Source of the DNA: Bacillota bacterium
GTDB lineage: Bacteria; Bacillota; Clostridia; Lachnospirales; Lachnospiraceae
Direction: 5' to 3'
NCBI GenBank assembly: GCA_023458035.1
Contig: JAEXAX010000014.1
Location: 1-43,041 of the forward strand
Length of the DNA: 43,041 nucleotides
This document shows positions 23,894 to 33,613 of the stretch, piece after piece. The translations under genes were made by a program, and so were the position numbers. The notes beneath the pieces are model-generated. The model had not been told where the DNA came from. It saw only the letters and a program-made list of their open reading frames with translations, and ran no database searches. Each line of letters opens with the position of its first letter. The first letter of the stretch is position 1.

Positions 23894-25351
23894 ATGTTTG
23901 ATATGTTAGAATACCGAGTCTTTGCTGATGTGCCGGAGGCGCCGCAGACGGAACCGCAGCGTCAGCTGTTTTTTGCCGAGCTATGCCACAGAGAGGTAGA
24001 AAAATTAACCACGCAGCTGGGACATGCCCCGGTTGCGGTAACACAGACGCTGGGTTGCCAGATGAATGCCCGAGATTCGGAAAAGATCAATGGCATCTTC
24101 AAAACCGCCGGTTTTGTTCTTGGTACAGATGAGGAGAAGGCCGACTATGTCATTTATAATACCTGCACTGTGAGAGAAAATGCAAACCTGAAGGTTTACG
24201 GTCGTCTGGGTTATTTGCACAGCCTGAAAAATCATAAACCTCATCTGAAGATCGCCTTATGCGGCTGTATGATGCAGGAACCGCAGGTCATTGAAAAGAT
24301 CAGGGAAAGCTATTCATTTGTGAATCTGATCTTCGGAACTCACAATATTTATAAATTTGCCGAATTGTTATACCTTAGCCTGACAGAAAAAAAACAGGTC
24401 ATTGATATTTGGGAAGGGACAGATCAGATCGTCGAGGATCTGCCGATCGATCGAAAATATGCGTTTAAGAGTGGCGTTAATATCATGTTCGGTTGCGATA
24501 ACTTTTGCAGCTACTGTATTGTCCCGTATGTGCGTGGCCGCGAACGGAGCCGGCTGCCTGAAGATATCATCCATGAAATCGAAGGTCTGGTGGCTGATGG
24601 CGTGGTGGAAGTAATGCTGCTTGGCCAAAATGTTAATTCCTATGGCAAGGGGCTGAAGGAAAAGATCGATTTTGCCGGACTGCTGCGTCGAATCGAGCAG
24701 ATCGACGGACTGCGGCGCATACGCTTTATGACTTCTCATCCGAAGGATTTGAGTGATGATGTCATTGCCGTAATGGCCGCTTCCAAAAAGATTTGCCGTC
24801 AGCTGCATCTGCCGTTTCAGGCCGGAAGTACCAATATTCTGAAAAAAATGAGAAGACAGTATACCAAGGAACAGTATCTGGCGCTGGTTGACCGGGTCAA
24901 GGCTGCTATACCGGACATCTCACTCAGCACCGATATTATGGTCGGTTTCCCGGAGGAAAGCGAGGAGGACTTTCAGGATACCCTGGATGTGGTGCGAAAA
25001 GTCGGATTTGACCATGCCTTTACCTTTATCTACTCCAAACGCAGTAACACTCCGGCCGCTGCCAATAAGAATCAGGTGCCGGAGGATGTGGTGAAGAATC
25101 GTTTTGAACGCTTATTACATGAAGTGCAGCAGCGTTCTCGCAGCGGCGCCGCCAGATTAACCGGTGTCACGGCAGAGGTATTGGTAGAGGAATTAAATCT
25201 CAAAATGAACGGATATGTAACCGGCCGTTTGGACAACAACATGGTTGTTCATTTTCCGGGCGGCGAAGAGCTGATCGGAAGATTCTGCCGGGTATCCCTG
25301 GATGAGTGTAAAGGTTTTTATTTTATCGGAGAGAGAGTAGCAGATGAGTAA
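23894..25351 (+). CDS. miaB: tRNA-2-methylthio-N6-dimethylallyladenosine synthase
   Basis: A radical SAM methylthiotransferase that converts i6A37 to ms2i6A37 in tRNAs reading UNN codons, acting after MiaA, whose gene lies in the same run. The N-terminal UPF0004 domain has the three ligands of the auxiliary cluster, C55, C91 and C125; the radical SAM motif is GCDNFCSYC (C201, C205, C208); a TRAM domain ends the protein. The 485 residues include an N-terminal extension of about 45 residues. AGGAG precedes the ATG. The TAA overlaps the mutS ATG by 8 bases. Confidence 0.97.
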   Translation: MFDMLEYRVFADVPEAPQTEPQRQLFFAELCHREVEKLTTQLGHAPVAVTQTLGCQMNARDSEKINGIFKTAGFVLGTDEEKADYVIYNTCTVRENANLKVYGRLGYLHSLKNHKPHLKIALCGCMMQEPQVIEKIRESYSFVNLIFGTHNIYKFAELLYLSLTEKKQVIDIWEGTDQIVEDLPIDRKYAFKSGVNIMFGCDNFCSYCIVPYVRGRERSRLPEDIIHEIEGLVADGVVEVMLLGQNVNSYGKGLKEKIDFAGLLRRIEQIDGLRRIRFMTSHPKDLSDDVIAVMAASKKICRQLHLPFQAGSTNILKKMRRQYTKEQYLALVDRVKAAIPDISLSTDIMVGFPEESEEDFQDTLDVVRKVGFDHAFTFIYSKRSNTPAAANKNQVPEDVVKNRFERLLHEVQQRSRSGAARLTGVTAEVLVEELNLKMNGYVTGRLDNNMVVHFPGGEELIGRFCRVSLDECKGFYFIGERVADE

Positions 25352-28031
25352 GCAAACGCAACAGGGCTATGACTACCAGACCATCATACCCAAAACCACC
25401 CCGATGATGAGGCAATATCTGGAAACAAAGCTGGAATATTCCGATCAGATCCTGTTTTATCGTCTCGGAGATTTTTATGAGATGTTTTTTGACGACGCTC
25501 TTTTGGCGGCGCGAGAGTTGGAGCTGACATTGACCGGAAAGGACTGCGGTCTGGAGGAACGGGCGCCGATGTGCGGCGTTCCCTATCACGCAGCCGAAAT
25601 GTACATTGAACGTTTGGTCGCCAAAGGCTATAAGGTGGCTGTGTGCGAGCAAGTGGAGGATCCGAAGCGGGCCAAAGGACTGGTCAAGAGAGAGGTCGTT
25701 CGTGTTGTAACAGCCGGCACTTATACTGAAAGTCATTTTTTGCAATCAGACAAAAATCATTATCTGACCTGTGTTTGCTGTCTGGATGATCAATACGGTA
25801 TCGCTACCTGTGATGTTTCAACCGGCGAACTGCTCGCTACTCGGGCCGATTGCCCGTCGCTGGCAGCCGATGAATTATTCAAATTGACACCGGCCGAGAT
25901 CTTATTAGGGGATGAGATAGATGAGAAGGCCTTGCGAATCGATGCCCTCAGCCAGCTGACAGATGTACAGTTGACTCGTCTGGCAGCGGATAATAAGAAA
26001 GAGGTCGATGTCCGTGAAGCCTTGATCAAGCAACAGTTTCGGCTGTTTTCACTGGATGCGGTTGGGTTGCGCTCGGCCGATGCCATGACCATGGCTGTCG
26101 GTCGGCTTCTTCGCTATATTCGGGAAACGGCCAAACATTCGGCCGATCATATCACCGAGCTTCGAATCTATGCCATCGGCGATTATATGATTCTTGATAA
26201 CGGTACCAGACGAAATCTGGAACTTTGCGAAACCATGCATGAAAAAAACAAGCGCGGTTCCCTGTTGTGGGTTTTAGATAAAACTAAAACCGCCATGGGA
26301 GCTCGTGCCCTGCGCCGCAGTCTGGAACAGCCATTGATCCGGGTAGACCGCATCAATGAACGTCTGGATGCCGTTTCCGCATTGACAGAGGCGATGATCG
26401 ACATGGAGGAGCTTAGAGAATACCTGCAGCCGATTTATGATCTGGAACGCCTGATGGGGCGGATCGCTTATGAAACGGCCAATCCAAAGGATTTGCAGGC
26501 TTTTTCCTCATCTTTGCAAATGCTGCCGGCTATTCGAACTGTTCTGCAGCAGCAGGATGCACCGTTATTGCAGGCTATATTTGAAGAGATCGATGAAATG
26601 GCAGACCTGCGCGAATTGATTGATACAGCCATCGCAGATGATGCTCCGATCTTGATTCGCGAAGGCGGTATTTTTAGAAACGGTTATGACGAGCGCATTG
26701 ACACTCTCAAACAGGCCGCTACCGAAGGCAAGGACTGGCTGGCTGCTCTTGAGGAAGAAGAGCGGAGCAAAACCGGCATCAAGAATCTGAAGATTAAATA
26801 TAATAAGGTCTTCGGTTTTTATTTCGAGGTTACGAATTCCTACCGGTCACTGGTGCCGGATTATTTTATTCGCAAGCAGACTTTAGTGAATGCCGAACGA
26901 TATACTACCGAGCGGTTAAAGGAGCTGGAGAACATCGTTCTTGGTTCCAATGAAAAATTGGTCGCGCTGGAGTATGAAGCCTATGTCGAACTGCGCCGCC
27001 AAATTGCGGGTCATGTTAAGCGGATTAAACGGACCGCTGCCGCCATCGGTAATCTGGATATGTTATGTTCTTTGGCCAATGTGGCATACCATCGCGGTTA
27101 TGTACGCCCGCTGGTAGATAATGGTGACATACTGGATATACAGGAGGGTAGACATCCGGTCGTTGAACTGATGACCGGCAACCACGCCTTCATCCCAAAC
27201 GACAGTCATTTAAATCATGGTGAGCAGCGTATCGCCGTTATTACCGGACCGAACATGGCCGGCAAATCGACCTACATGCGGCAGACAGCCTTGATAGTGC
27301 TGATGGCACAAATCGGCAGCTTTGTTCCGGCAGCTGCGGCCCATATCGGCGTGGTGGACCGTATCTTTACACGGGTCGGAGCCTCGGATGAACTGGCGTT
27401 TGGAAGAAGCACCTTTATGGTAGAGATGACCGAGGTGGCCAATATTTTGCATAACGCCACGGACCGCAGTCTGTTGATTTTGGATGAAATCGGCCGCGGT
27501 ACCAGTACCTTTGATGGTTTGAGTATCGCATGGGCAGTCATTGAATATATTGCCGATGTTGAAAAACTCGGCGCCAAAACGCTGTTCGCTACCCACTATC
27601 ATGAGTTGACCGAATTAGAAGGGAAGATTCCGGGTGTCAAGAACTTTTGTATTACGGTAAAGGAAGAAGCCGACGGGATCTTATTCTTACGAAAGATCAT
27701 ACCGGGAGGAGCCGATAAAAGCTACGGTATCGCGGTCGCCAAGCTGGCCGGGGTGCCGGAGCGCGTCATCTTCCGGGCTCAAGAGTTGGTGGAAAAGCTC
27801 GAGCAGGCAGATATCGTCGCCGGCGTTAAAGATATCGCCGTCAGAACGACGGTATTGGACGACGGTAAGGTGGAGCAGCTCAAAGCCCAACAGCGGTCGG
27901 AGTTTCAAGAGAAGAAGATACAGCAGGAACTGGTGGAGCAATTGCGTGCATTGTCCTTGAATCAGCTGACACCGATCGAAGCCATGTTAACCCTGGCGAA
28001 GCTGCAGGAGTTGGCTAATCGCCAGCCGTGA
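25344..28031 (+). CDS. mutS: DNA mismatch repair protein MutS
   Basis: Recognises base mismatches and small loops and recruits MutL. The 895-residue protein carries the mismatch-reading Phe-x-Glu motif in RLGDFYEMFF (F44, E46), the lever and clamp domains, Walker A GPNMAGKST (635-643), Walker B LLILDEIGRGTSTFDG and the conserved THYHELT. The start overlaps the miaB stop by 8 bases (ATGAGTAA), with a GA-rich ribosome site upstream. mutL follows 51 bases after the stop, the usual partner arrangement. Confidence 0.98.
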   Translation: MSKQTQQGYDYQTIIPKTTPMMRQYLETKLEYSDQILFYRLGDFYEMFFDDALLAARELELTLTGKDCGLEERAPMCGVPYHAAEMYIERLVAKGYKVAVCEQVEDPKRAKGLVKREVVRVVTAGTYTESHFLQSDKNHYLTCVCCLDDQYGIATCDVSTGELLATRADCPSLAADELFKLTPAEILLGDEIDEKALRIDALSQLTDVQLTRLAADNKKEVDVREALIKQQFRLFSLDAVGLRSADAMTMAVGRLLRYIRETAKHSADHITELRIYAIGDYMILDNGTRRNLELCETMHEKNKRGSLLWVLDKTKTAMGARALRRSLEQPLIRVDRINERLDAVSALTEAMIDMEELREYLQPIYDLERLMGRIAYETANPKDLQAFSSSLQMLPAIRTVLQQQDAPLLQAIFEEIDEMADLRELIDTAIADDAPILIREGGIFRNGYDERIDTLKQAATEGKDWLAALEEEERSKTGIKNLKIKYNKVFGFYFEVTNSYRSLVPDYFIRKQTLVNAERYTTERLKELENIVLGSNEKLVALEYEAYVELRRQIAGHVKRIKRTAAAIGNLDMLCSLANVAYHRGYVRPLVDNGDILDIQEGRHPVVELMTGNHAFIPNDSHLNHGEQRIAVITGPNMAGKSTYMRQTALIVLMAQIGSFVPAAAAHIGVVDRIFTRVGASDELAFGRSTFMVEMTEVANILHNATDRSLLILDEIGRGTSTFDGLSIAWAVIEYIADVEKLGAKTLFATHYHELTELEGKIPGVKNFCITVKEEADGILFLRKIIPGGADKSYGIAVAKLAGVPERVIFRAQELVEKLEQADIVAGVKDIAVRTTVLDDGKVEQLKAQQRSEFQEKKIQQELVEQLRALSLNQLTPIEAMLTLAKLQELANRQP

Positions 28032-28082
28032 TACCGATGAGGCAGGTGGATTTTATAAGCTGTATTGCAGAAGGGAGAAGCT

Positions 28083-29978
28083 ATGATAGAGGTTTTATCA
28101 CAGGCGACCATAGATAAGATCGCTGCCGGTGAAGTTGTGGAACGGCCGGCCTCGATCGTCAAAGAGTTATTGGAAAATGCCATTGACTCCGGATCATCTT
28201 CCATCACGGTGGAAATTAAGGACGGCGGTCTTGGTCTGATCAGGGTGACGGACAAGGGGCAGGGGATTCCCAAAGGAGAGGTCAAGACGGCCTTTTTGCG
28301 ACATGCCACCAGTAAGCTGCGCACAGAGTCTGATTTACTGGCCATCCGTACCCTTGGATTTCGCGGTGAGGCGCTGTCCAGTATTGCAGCCATAGCAGCC
28401 GTCGAAATGATCACCAAGCCGCCGGCCGATCTGACCGGGGTACGCTATCTGGTAGAATATGGACAGGAGATAGCTTTTGAAGAGATCGGTGCGCCGACCG
28501 GTACCACCGTCATCGTTCGGGATGTCTTTGAAAAAATTCCGGCCCGCCGGAAGTTTCTCAAATCAAACGCAACCGAGGCCGCTCATATTCAAGAAATGGT
28601 AGAAAAGCTGGCATTGGCTCATCCGCATATTTCGTTTAAATGTATGATCGGCGGTCAGGTTAAACTAAGTACTCCGGGAAACGGAAAATTGGGCGATGTG
28701 ATTTATAGCATCCTCGGCAAAAATGTTTATCAGGAGCTGCTGCCTTTTGAAAGACAAGGAACCCATCTATCCTTACAGGGTATGATTGGCCGACCGGCTC
28801 TCTCAAAGGGAAACCGAACCGGTGAGAGCTTTTTTGTGAATCAGAGGGCGATTAAAAGCGCTTTATTGACCAAAGCGGTGGAAGAGGCATATCGCCCCTT
28901 TATGATGCAGCATCGGTTTCCGGTCGTTGTATTGTCATTGAACATCAGTCCGGAGCTGGTCGATGTTAATATGCATCCGCGAAAAGCTGAGGTTCGTTTT
29001 GTCGATGAGCGTCCGGTTTATGATTTTGTTCGCTATGCCATAGGTGAGTTTTTGAAAAATCAGATTTTGGTGCCAAAGGCTGTTTTTTCCGTTGAAACGC
29101 CGTCGGTGCCACAGCAGACCGCTCGTCCGCAGCACATAGAGCCTTTTGAGAGCAGACGTGAGAAACGTTGGCAGGAACAAAATCCTATTGTAGCCGAAAC
29201 TGCTGTTTATCAGGCTGAAGCCAAGTCCAGACAAAATACTGTCTTTGAACCCGGACCGGTCGCGGAGCAAAATGATATCCGGACGGAAGTCGTGCAGCCA
29301 AAAGAGCCGCAACCGATACCCAAGCACACCGACATGGAAGCATTAAAGCCGGTTCAGACCTCATTGCTTGAACAGGTCGCTGTTAAACCGCGAGAAAAGT
29401 ATTTCCGTCTGATCGGTCAACTGTTCCAGACCTATTGGCTGCTGGAATTGGAAGATACCGATCACATCTACATGTTGGATCAGCATGCTGTGCATGAAAA
29501 AATCCTGTTTGAAAGGACCATGAAACAGGTTGCTGCCAAACAGGCGATATCTCAGGGCTTGTTACCGGCACAGCCCATGACGTTTACCCCGAGCGAACAG
29601 GAGTTGCTGCGTAAGCATCAGTCTGTGTTGCAGGCAATCGGCTTTGAACTGGAGCCGCTTGAAGGAAATGAATATCTGCTGAGAGCTGTGCCGGCCAACC
29701 TCTTCCATATCGAATACCGCGAGCTGCTGTATGCCATATTATCTGCTCTCGAAAACGATGGCCGTGTCGAAGCAGCGGTTCCGGTTCTGGAACGCATCGC
29801 GTCGATCAGCTGTAAGGCGGCTATCAAAGGGAATCGCAGTTATTCGGAGCAGGAGATCAGTCAGATGCTGCGTGAATTGCTGGAGCTGGAGAATCCCTTC
29901 TTCTGTCCGCACGGTCGCCCGACCATGGTTGAACTGACAAAGACAGAATTGGAAAAGAAATTTAAGCGTATTCTGTAG
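28083..29978 (+). CDS. mutL: DNA mismatch repair protein MutL (endonuclease type)
   Basis: A GHKL ATPase that couples MutS recognition to strand incision. N-terminal motifs include the Asn/Asp-bearing LLENAIDSG, TDKGQGIP and GFRGEALSSI. The C-terminal domain has the metal-dependent nicking site DQHAVHEKILFE (466-477, matching DQHAx2Ex4E) and CPHGRP (608-613), so this is the self-incising MutL found in organisms without MutH. The linker (about 330-430) is low in conservation and Gln/Pro/Glu rich. ATG 28083 has AAGGGAG at 28071-28077; an in-frame TTG at 28065 is less likely. Length 631 residues. Confidence 0.97.
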   Translation: MIEVLSQATIDKIAAGEVVERPASIVKELLENAIDSGSSSITVEIKDGGLGLIRVTDKGQGIPKGEVKTAFLRHATSKLRTESDLLAIRTLGFRGEALSSIAAIAAVEMITKPPADLTGVRYLVEYGQEIAFEEIGAPTGTTVIVRDVFEKIPARRKFLKSNATEAAHIQEMVEKLALAHPHISFKCMIGGQVKLSTPGNGKLGDVIYSILGKNVYQELLPFERQGTHLSLQGMIGRPALSKGNRTGESFFVNQRAIKSALLTKAVEEAYRPFMMQHRFPVVVLSLNISPELVDVNMHPRKAEVRFVDERPVYDFVRYAIGEFLKNQILVPKAVFSVETPSVPQQTARPQHIEPFESRREKRWQEQNPIVAETAVYQAEAKSRQNTVFEPGPVAEQNDIRTEVVQPKEPQPIPKHTDMEALKPVQTSLLEQVAVKPREKYFRLIGQLFQTYWLLELEDTDHIYMLDQHAVHEKILFERTMKQVAAKQAISQGLLPAQPMTFTPSEQELLRKHQSVLQAIGFELEPLEGNEYLLRAVPANLFHIEYRELLYAILSALENDGRVEAAVPVLERIASISCKAAIKGNRSYSEQEISQMLRELLELENPFFCPHGRPTMVELTKTELEKKFKRIL

Positions 29979-30037
29979 TGATCCTATAGCAAGGCGGCTG
30001 ACAGAATAGAACTGAGTATGAACAGATGGAGAATGGA

Positions 30038-30976
30038 ATGTTGGATAATGAATTGATTATCCTGGCCGGCCCGACCGGTGTAGGAAAAACCGCTCTGTCG
30101 CTGGAACTGGCCAAGGCCATCGGCGGCGAGATTATTTCGGCTGATTCGATACAGGTTTATAAGGGGCTGGACATCGGATCTGCCAAAATCTCTTTCGAGC
30201 ACAGGAGAGGGATCAAACATCATCTGTTGGATATCTGGGAGCCGACCGAACCTTTTGATGTGGTGCGCTTTCAGAAAATGACCGCTCGGTGTATCCGCCA
30301 GGTGCGCGAGCGCAAAGCGGTGCCGATCCTGGTCGGCGGTACCGGCTTTTATATCCAAAGTATATTGAAAGATGTCAGCTTTACACCGGTTGATATCCCG
30401 ACAAAACTGATGACGGAGCTTGAAGCGTTGTCATCGGAAGAGCTTTATGAAAAGCTGAAAGAGATCGATCCAAATTATGCCGATATTGTGCATGTCAATA
30501 ATCGCAAACGAGTGCTGCGGGCTGTTTCCTATACTCTGACTGCGGGCGAGCCGTTTTCGGTCTATAATGATCGGGAGCGGCAGCGAACCTCTCCGTATCA
30601 CTATACCTACTTCGTCCTGACCAATGACAGAGCCGTCCTCTATGAACAGATCGACCGTCGGGTAGATCATATGCTGGCAGCCGGTTTGATCAATGAGGTA
30701 ATTCGCTTAAAGGAACAAGGCTGTCATGCCGCCATGACTTCCATGCAGGGAATCGGCTACAAGGAGGTGCTGGCCTATCTGGATGGTGAAATTGATTATC
30801 CGTCCATGGTCGAGCAGATTAAACAACACACCCGTCATTATGCCAAACGCCAGCTGACCTGGTTCAAGCGTGAACCGGATGTGATCTGGTTATCCAGACA
30901 GGAGCTGCCGCACGATGAGCAACTATTACACACTATGATTTCAGAAATAGAAAAGAGACGACGAAATAATGGTTAA
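30038..30976 (+). CDS. miaA: tRNA dimethylallyltransferase
   Basis: Adds a dimethylallyl group to N6 of A37, giving i6A, the substrate of MiaB encoded upstream. The 312-residue protein begins with the P-loop GPTGVGKT (11-18) and has SADSIQVYKGLDIGSAK, VGGTGFY and the C-terminal TRHYAKRQLTWFKR motif. ATG 30038 is preferred because GGAGA (30028-30032) precedes it by 5 bases; an ATG at 30026 would add four residues with a poorer site. The stop overlaps the next ATG by 8 bases. hfq, which often follows miaA, is not present. Confidence 0.96.
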   Translation: MLDNELIILAGPTGVGKTALSLELAKAIGGEIISADSIQVYKGLDIGSAKISFEHRRGIKHHLLDIWEPTEPFDVVRFQKMTARCIRQVRERKAVPILVGGTGFYIQSILKDVSFTPVDIPTKLMTELEALSSEELYEKLKEIDPNYADIVHVNNRKRVLRAVSYTLTAGEPFSVYNDRERQRTSPYHYTYFVLTNDRAVLYEQIDRRVDHMLAAGLINEVIRLKEQGCHAAMTSMQGIGYKEVLAYLDGEIDYPSMVEQIKQHTRHYAKRQLTWFKREPDVIWLSRQELPHDEQLLHTMISEIEKRRRNNG

Positions 30977-32285
30977 GGATATTACCCTTTTAGAACAGGA
31001 AAACCGGATGGCCGGCCGGCTCGGCATCTCAGAACCGGTACTGTTATTTACCAGACGCATCGAAGACGGCTTAAAGGACCGTTTTGAGCAACTCGCACAT
31101 TTGGCTGCCCTGAATCAGATGAAGGTGCTGGCTGCCATGCAAAAGAACCGTGTCAGCGATGTTCATTTTCACGGCAGTACCGGTTATGGCTACAATGATC
31201 TCGGCCGAGATACTCTCGAGGCTGTATATGCCGATGTTTTTCATACCGAGGCGGCTCTGGTGCGAGCGCAGATCACCTGCGGTACCCATGCGCTTGCCAC
31301 CGCTTTGTTCGGAAATCTGAGGCCGGGGGATGAAATCCTATCTCCGGTCGGGAAACCCTATGACACCCTGGAAGAAGTGATCGGCATTCGCCCGTCAAAG
31401 GGTTCTTTGGCAGAATACGGCGTCAGCTACCGCCAGGTCGATCTGTTGAATGATGGAAGCTTTGATTATGAAGGTATTCGGGCAGCTATTTCCGCTTCTA
31501 CCCGTTTGGTGACCATTCAGCGTTCAAAGGGCTATCAAAGCCGCCCGACATTGTCGGTGGAGAGGATCGGTGCATTGATCGACTTTATCCGTTCCGTCAA
31601 AAGTGATGTAATTATCATGGTGGATAACTGCTACGGCGAATTTACTCAGGAAATCGAGCCTTCGGATGTCGGAGCTGACCTGGTCGTCGGCTCTTTGATT
31701 AAGAATCCCGGCGGCGGTCTGGCGCCGATCGGAGGCTATATCGTCGGTAAGAAGGAGTATATCGAGAATGCTTCTTATAGACTGACCTGTCCGGGACTCG
31801 GCGCCGAAGTCGGAGCTTCACTTGGTATTACCCAGACATTATTCCAGGGTTTATTTCTGGCGCCGATCGTTTCGATCGCTGCATTGAAGACAGCCATTTT
31901 GGCTGCCGGCATGTACCAGACTTTAGGTTATCGAACCATACCGTCGTCCGAAGAGGAACGGTTTGATATCATTCAGGCCATTCAGTTTAACCGGCCGGAA
32001 GGACTGATTGCTTTCTGTCAGGGTATTCAGGCCGGCGCTCCGGTTGATTCTTATGTTGATCCGGAGCCATGGGATATGCCGGGCTATGACAGTCAGGTAA
32101 TCATGGCAGCCGGTGCCTTTGTGCAGGGTTCATCAATCGAGCTGAGCGCCGACGGACCGATGAAACCTCCCTATAATGCCTTTTTTCAAGGCGGTCTGAC
32201 CTATGAACACGGCCGCATCGGCATGATGAAAAGTTTGCAGGCCATGGTTGATAAAGGCTTGGTCGCTATTTCGCAGCTACAATAA
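30969..32285 (+). CDS. PLP-dependent YnbB-like protein (methionine gamma-lyase/aluminium-resistance family)
   Basis: A 438-residue fold-type I PLP enzyme of the family annotated as aluminium resistance or methionine gamma-lyase family protein (Bacillus subtilis YnbB). The PLP lysine is K245 in GSLIKNPGGG, the ring-binding Asp is D219 in MVDNCYGEF, and ITCGTHALATALFG is the cofactor phosphate-site region. The physiological reaction is not established; a Cys/Met beta- or gamma-elimination is a family-based guess. The ATG overlaps the miaA stop by 8 bases (ATGGTTAA), so the two are coupled, matching the mutL-miaA-ynbB neighbourhood of other Firmicutes. Confidence 0.88.
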   Translation: MVKDITLLEQENRMAGRLGISEPVLLFTRRIEDGLKDRFEQLAHLAALNQMKVLAAMQKNRVSDVHFHGSTGYGYNDLGRDTLEAVYADVFHTEAALVRAQITCGTHALATALFGNLRPGDEILSPVGKPYDTLEEVIGIRPSKGSLAEYGVSYRQVDLLNDGSFDYEGIRAAISASTRLVTIQRSKGYQSRPTLSVERIGALIDFIRSVKSDVIIMVDNCYGEFTQEIEPSDVGADLVVGSLIKNPGGGLAPIGGYIVGKKEYIENASYRLTCPGLGAEVGASLGITQTLFQGLFLAPIVSIAALKTAILAAGMYQTLGYRTIPSSEEERFDIIQAIQFNRPEGLIAFCQGIQAGAPVDSYVDPEPWDMPGYDSQVIMAAGAFVQGSSIELSADGPMKPPYNAFFQGGLTYEHGRIGMMKSLQAMVDKGLVAISQLQ

Positions 32286-32305
32286 CATGCAGGAGGAAGC
32301 AAAAT

Positions 32306-33613
32306 ATGCGCTATGACTGTATTATCATCGGGGGCGGAGCTTCCGGCTTGATGGCGGCGGTGACCGCCGCCCGTGCCGGGAAGCAGGTCCTTGTTCTGGA
32401 AAAACGAAGCAAAGCCGGAAAGAAACTGGCCATGACCGGTAACGGTCGATGCAACCTGACAAATCTGAAGCAACATCCTGCATTCTATCATTCCCGGAAT
32501 CAGGATTTTCCGCTGCCAGTACTTGACCATTTTTCCTCTTCACAGGTGATCGCCTTCTTTAGCGAGCTGGGGCTGTTTACTAAAAACCGTGACGGCTACA
32601 TTTATCCGCATACGGAAGAAGCCTTTGTGGTGGCGGAATTACTGGAGGCGGAGCTGCGTCGTCACGGCGGAAAGCTGAAATGCTCGGCTGCGGTGTCTGC
32701 GATCCGCAAGGCGGATGATTATTTTAAAGTGACGGTGGAGGACTGGCAATATGAGGCAAGTACGGTTATTTTAGCAACCGGCTCATATGCCGGATTTTCC
32801 GAAACCGATGAAGCGGGAGAGAGCGCCGACAGTTGGAATTATCTGGCTGCGGCATTCGGGCATCACCTGATTCGGCCGCTACCCGCGCTGGTTCCGCTGC
32901 TATCGGATGATCCGCTGTTACCGGCTATCGGTACCCTGCGTATTGATGCCGCTTGTACCCTGCGTATCGATGCCGCCAATCTGGCTACCGAGCGGGGAAA
33001 TGTGCAGTTCACCGGAAAAGGTATTTCCGGCATTCCTGTCTTTCAGCTCAGCGCTGCTGCCGTCCGTGCCATTGCTACCGGCCATCGGGTGGAGATACGG
33101 GTCAATTTATTACCGGATTTTGAACCGGCTGTGCTTAGTCAATACCTGCAACAGCGATCATCCCGGGCACCGCAAAAGACGGTGTCCGAACTACTGCTCG
33201 GCTTGGTGCCAAAAAAGATGATAGCAGCTCTAAAGAGACGCAGTGCATTAGACGGTAGCAGAAATGGCAGTACCCTGACAACAGCGGATTTTGACCGATT
33301 AGCCGATACGCTGCTCAGATTTGATATCTTGATCGCCGGTTATGCACCGGCCGCTCAGGCTCAAGTATTGCAGGGAGGGATCGATACGCGCGAGGTATTC
33401 CCCATGACGTTGGAGTCCAGACTTGTTCAAGGGCTGTTTTTTGCAGGCGAAGCACTGGACGTTGACGCCGTTTGCGGCGGCTATAATCTGCACTGGGCCT
33501 GGTCCAGCGGCTATGTGGCCGGCCATCTCGGTAATCTGCAGGATACCTTATATCCGTTGGAGCAATTGACCATCAACCATGATTCAGATGAAAGCGATTA
33601 CCAAAATGATTAG
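32306..33613 (+). CDS. NAD(P)/FAD-dependent oxidoreductase, HI0933/YhiN (BaiN) family
   Basis: A 435-residue flavoprotein with the Rossmann motif IIIGGGASGLMAA (GGGASG 9-14), the family hallmark TGNGRCNLTN (44-53) and the C-terminal FAD motif FAGEALDVDAVCGGYNLHWAWSSG (positions about 370-393). The family includes BaiN, linked to bile-acid dehydroxylation, but most members have no assigned substrate. A 24-bp tandem duplication (32932-32979) repeats the residues TLRIDAA in the middle domain. Ribosome site AGGAGG is upstream. Its stop overlaps the start of the next flavoprotein gene by 8 bases. Confidence 0.88.
   Translation: MRYDCIIIGGGASGLMAAVTAARAGKQVLVLEKRSKAGKKLAMTGNGRCNLTNLKQHPAFYHSRNQDFPLPVLDHFSSSQVIAFFSELGLFTKNRDGYIYPHTEEAFVVAELLEAELRRHGGKLKCSAAVSAIRKADDYFKVTVEDWQYEASTVILATGSYAGFSETDEAGESADSWNYLAAAFGHHLIRPLPALVPLLSDDPLLPAIGTLRIDAACTLRIDAANLATERGNVQFTGKGISGIPVFQLSAAAVRAIATGHRVEIRVNLLPDFEPAVLSQYLQQRSSRAPQKTVSELLLGLVPKKMIAALKRRSALDGSRNGSTLTTADFDRLADTLLRFDILIAGYAPAAQAQVLQGGIDTREVFPMTLESRLVQGLFFAGEALDVDAVCGGYNLHWAWSSGYVAGHLGNLQDTLYPLEQLTINHDSDESDYQND
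32932..32979 (+). repeat. 24-bp in-frame tandem duplication
   Basis: Two adjacent 24-base units, 32932-32955 and 32956-32979, share TACCCTGCGTAT, GATGCCGC and encode TLRIDAAC then TLRIDAAN. They differ at 4 bases. The result is eight extra residues in the flavoprotein. Confidence 0.85.

Noticed and set aside
29083..29380. Low-complexity stretch of mutL as a possible frameshift or fusion
   Set aside because: The variable Gln/Pro/Glu-rich linker between the ATPase and endonuclease domains is normal for MutL, and the frame is intact.
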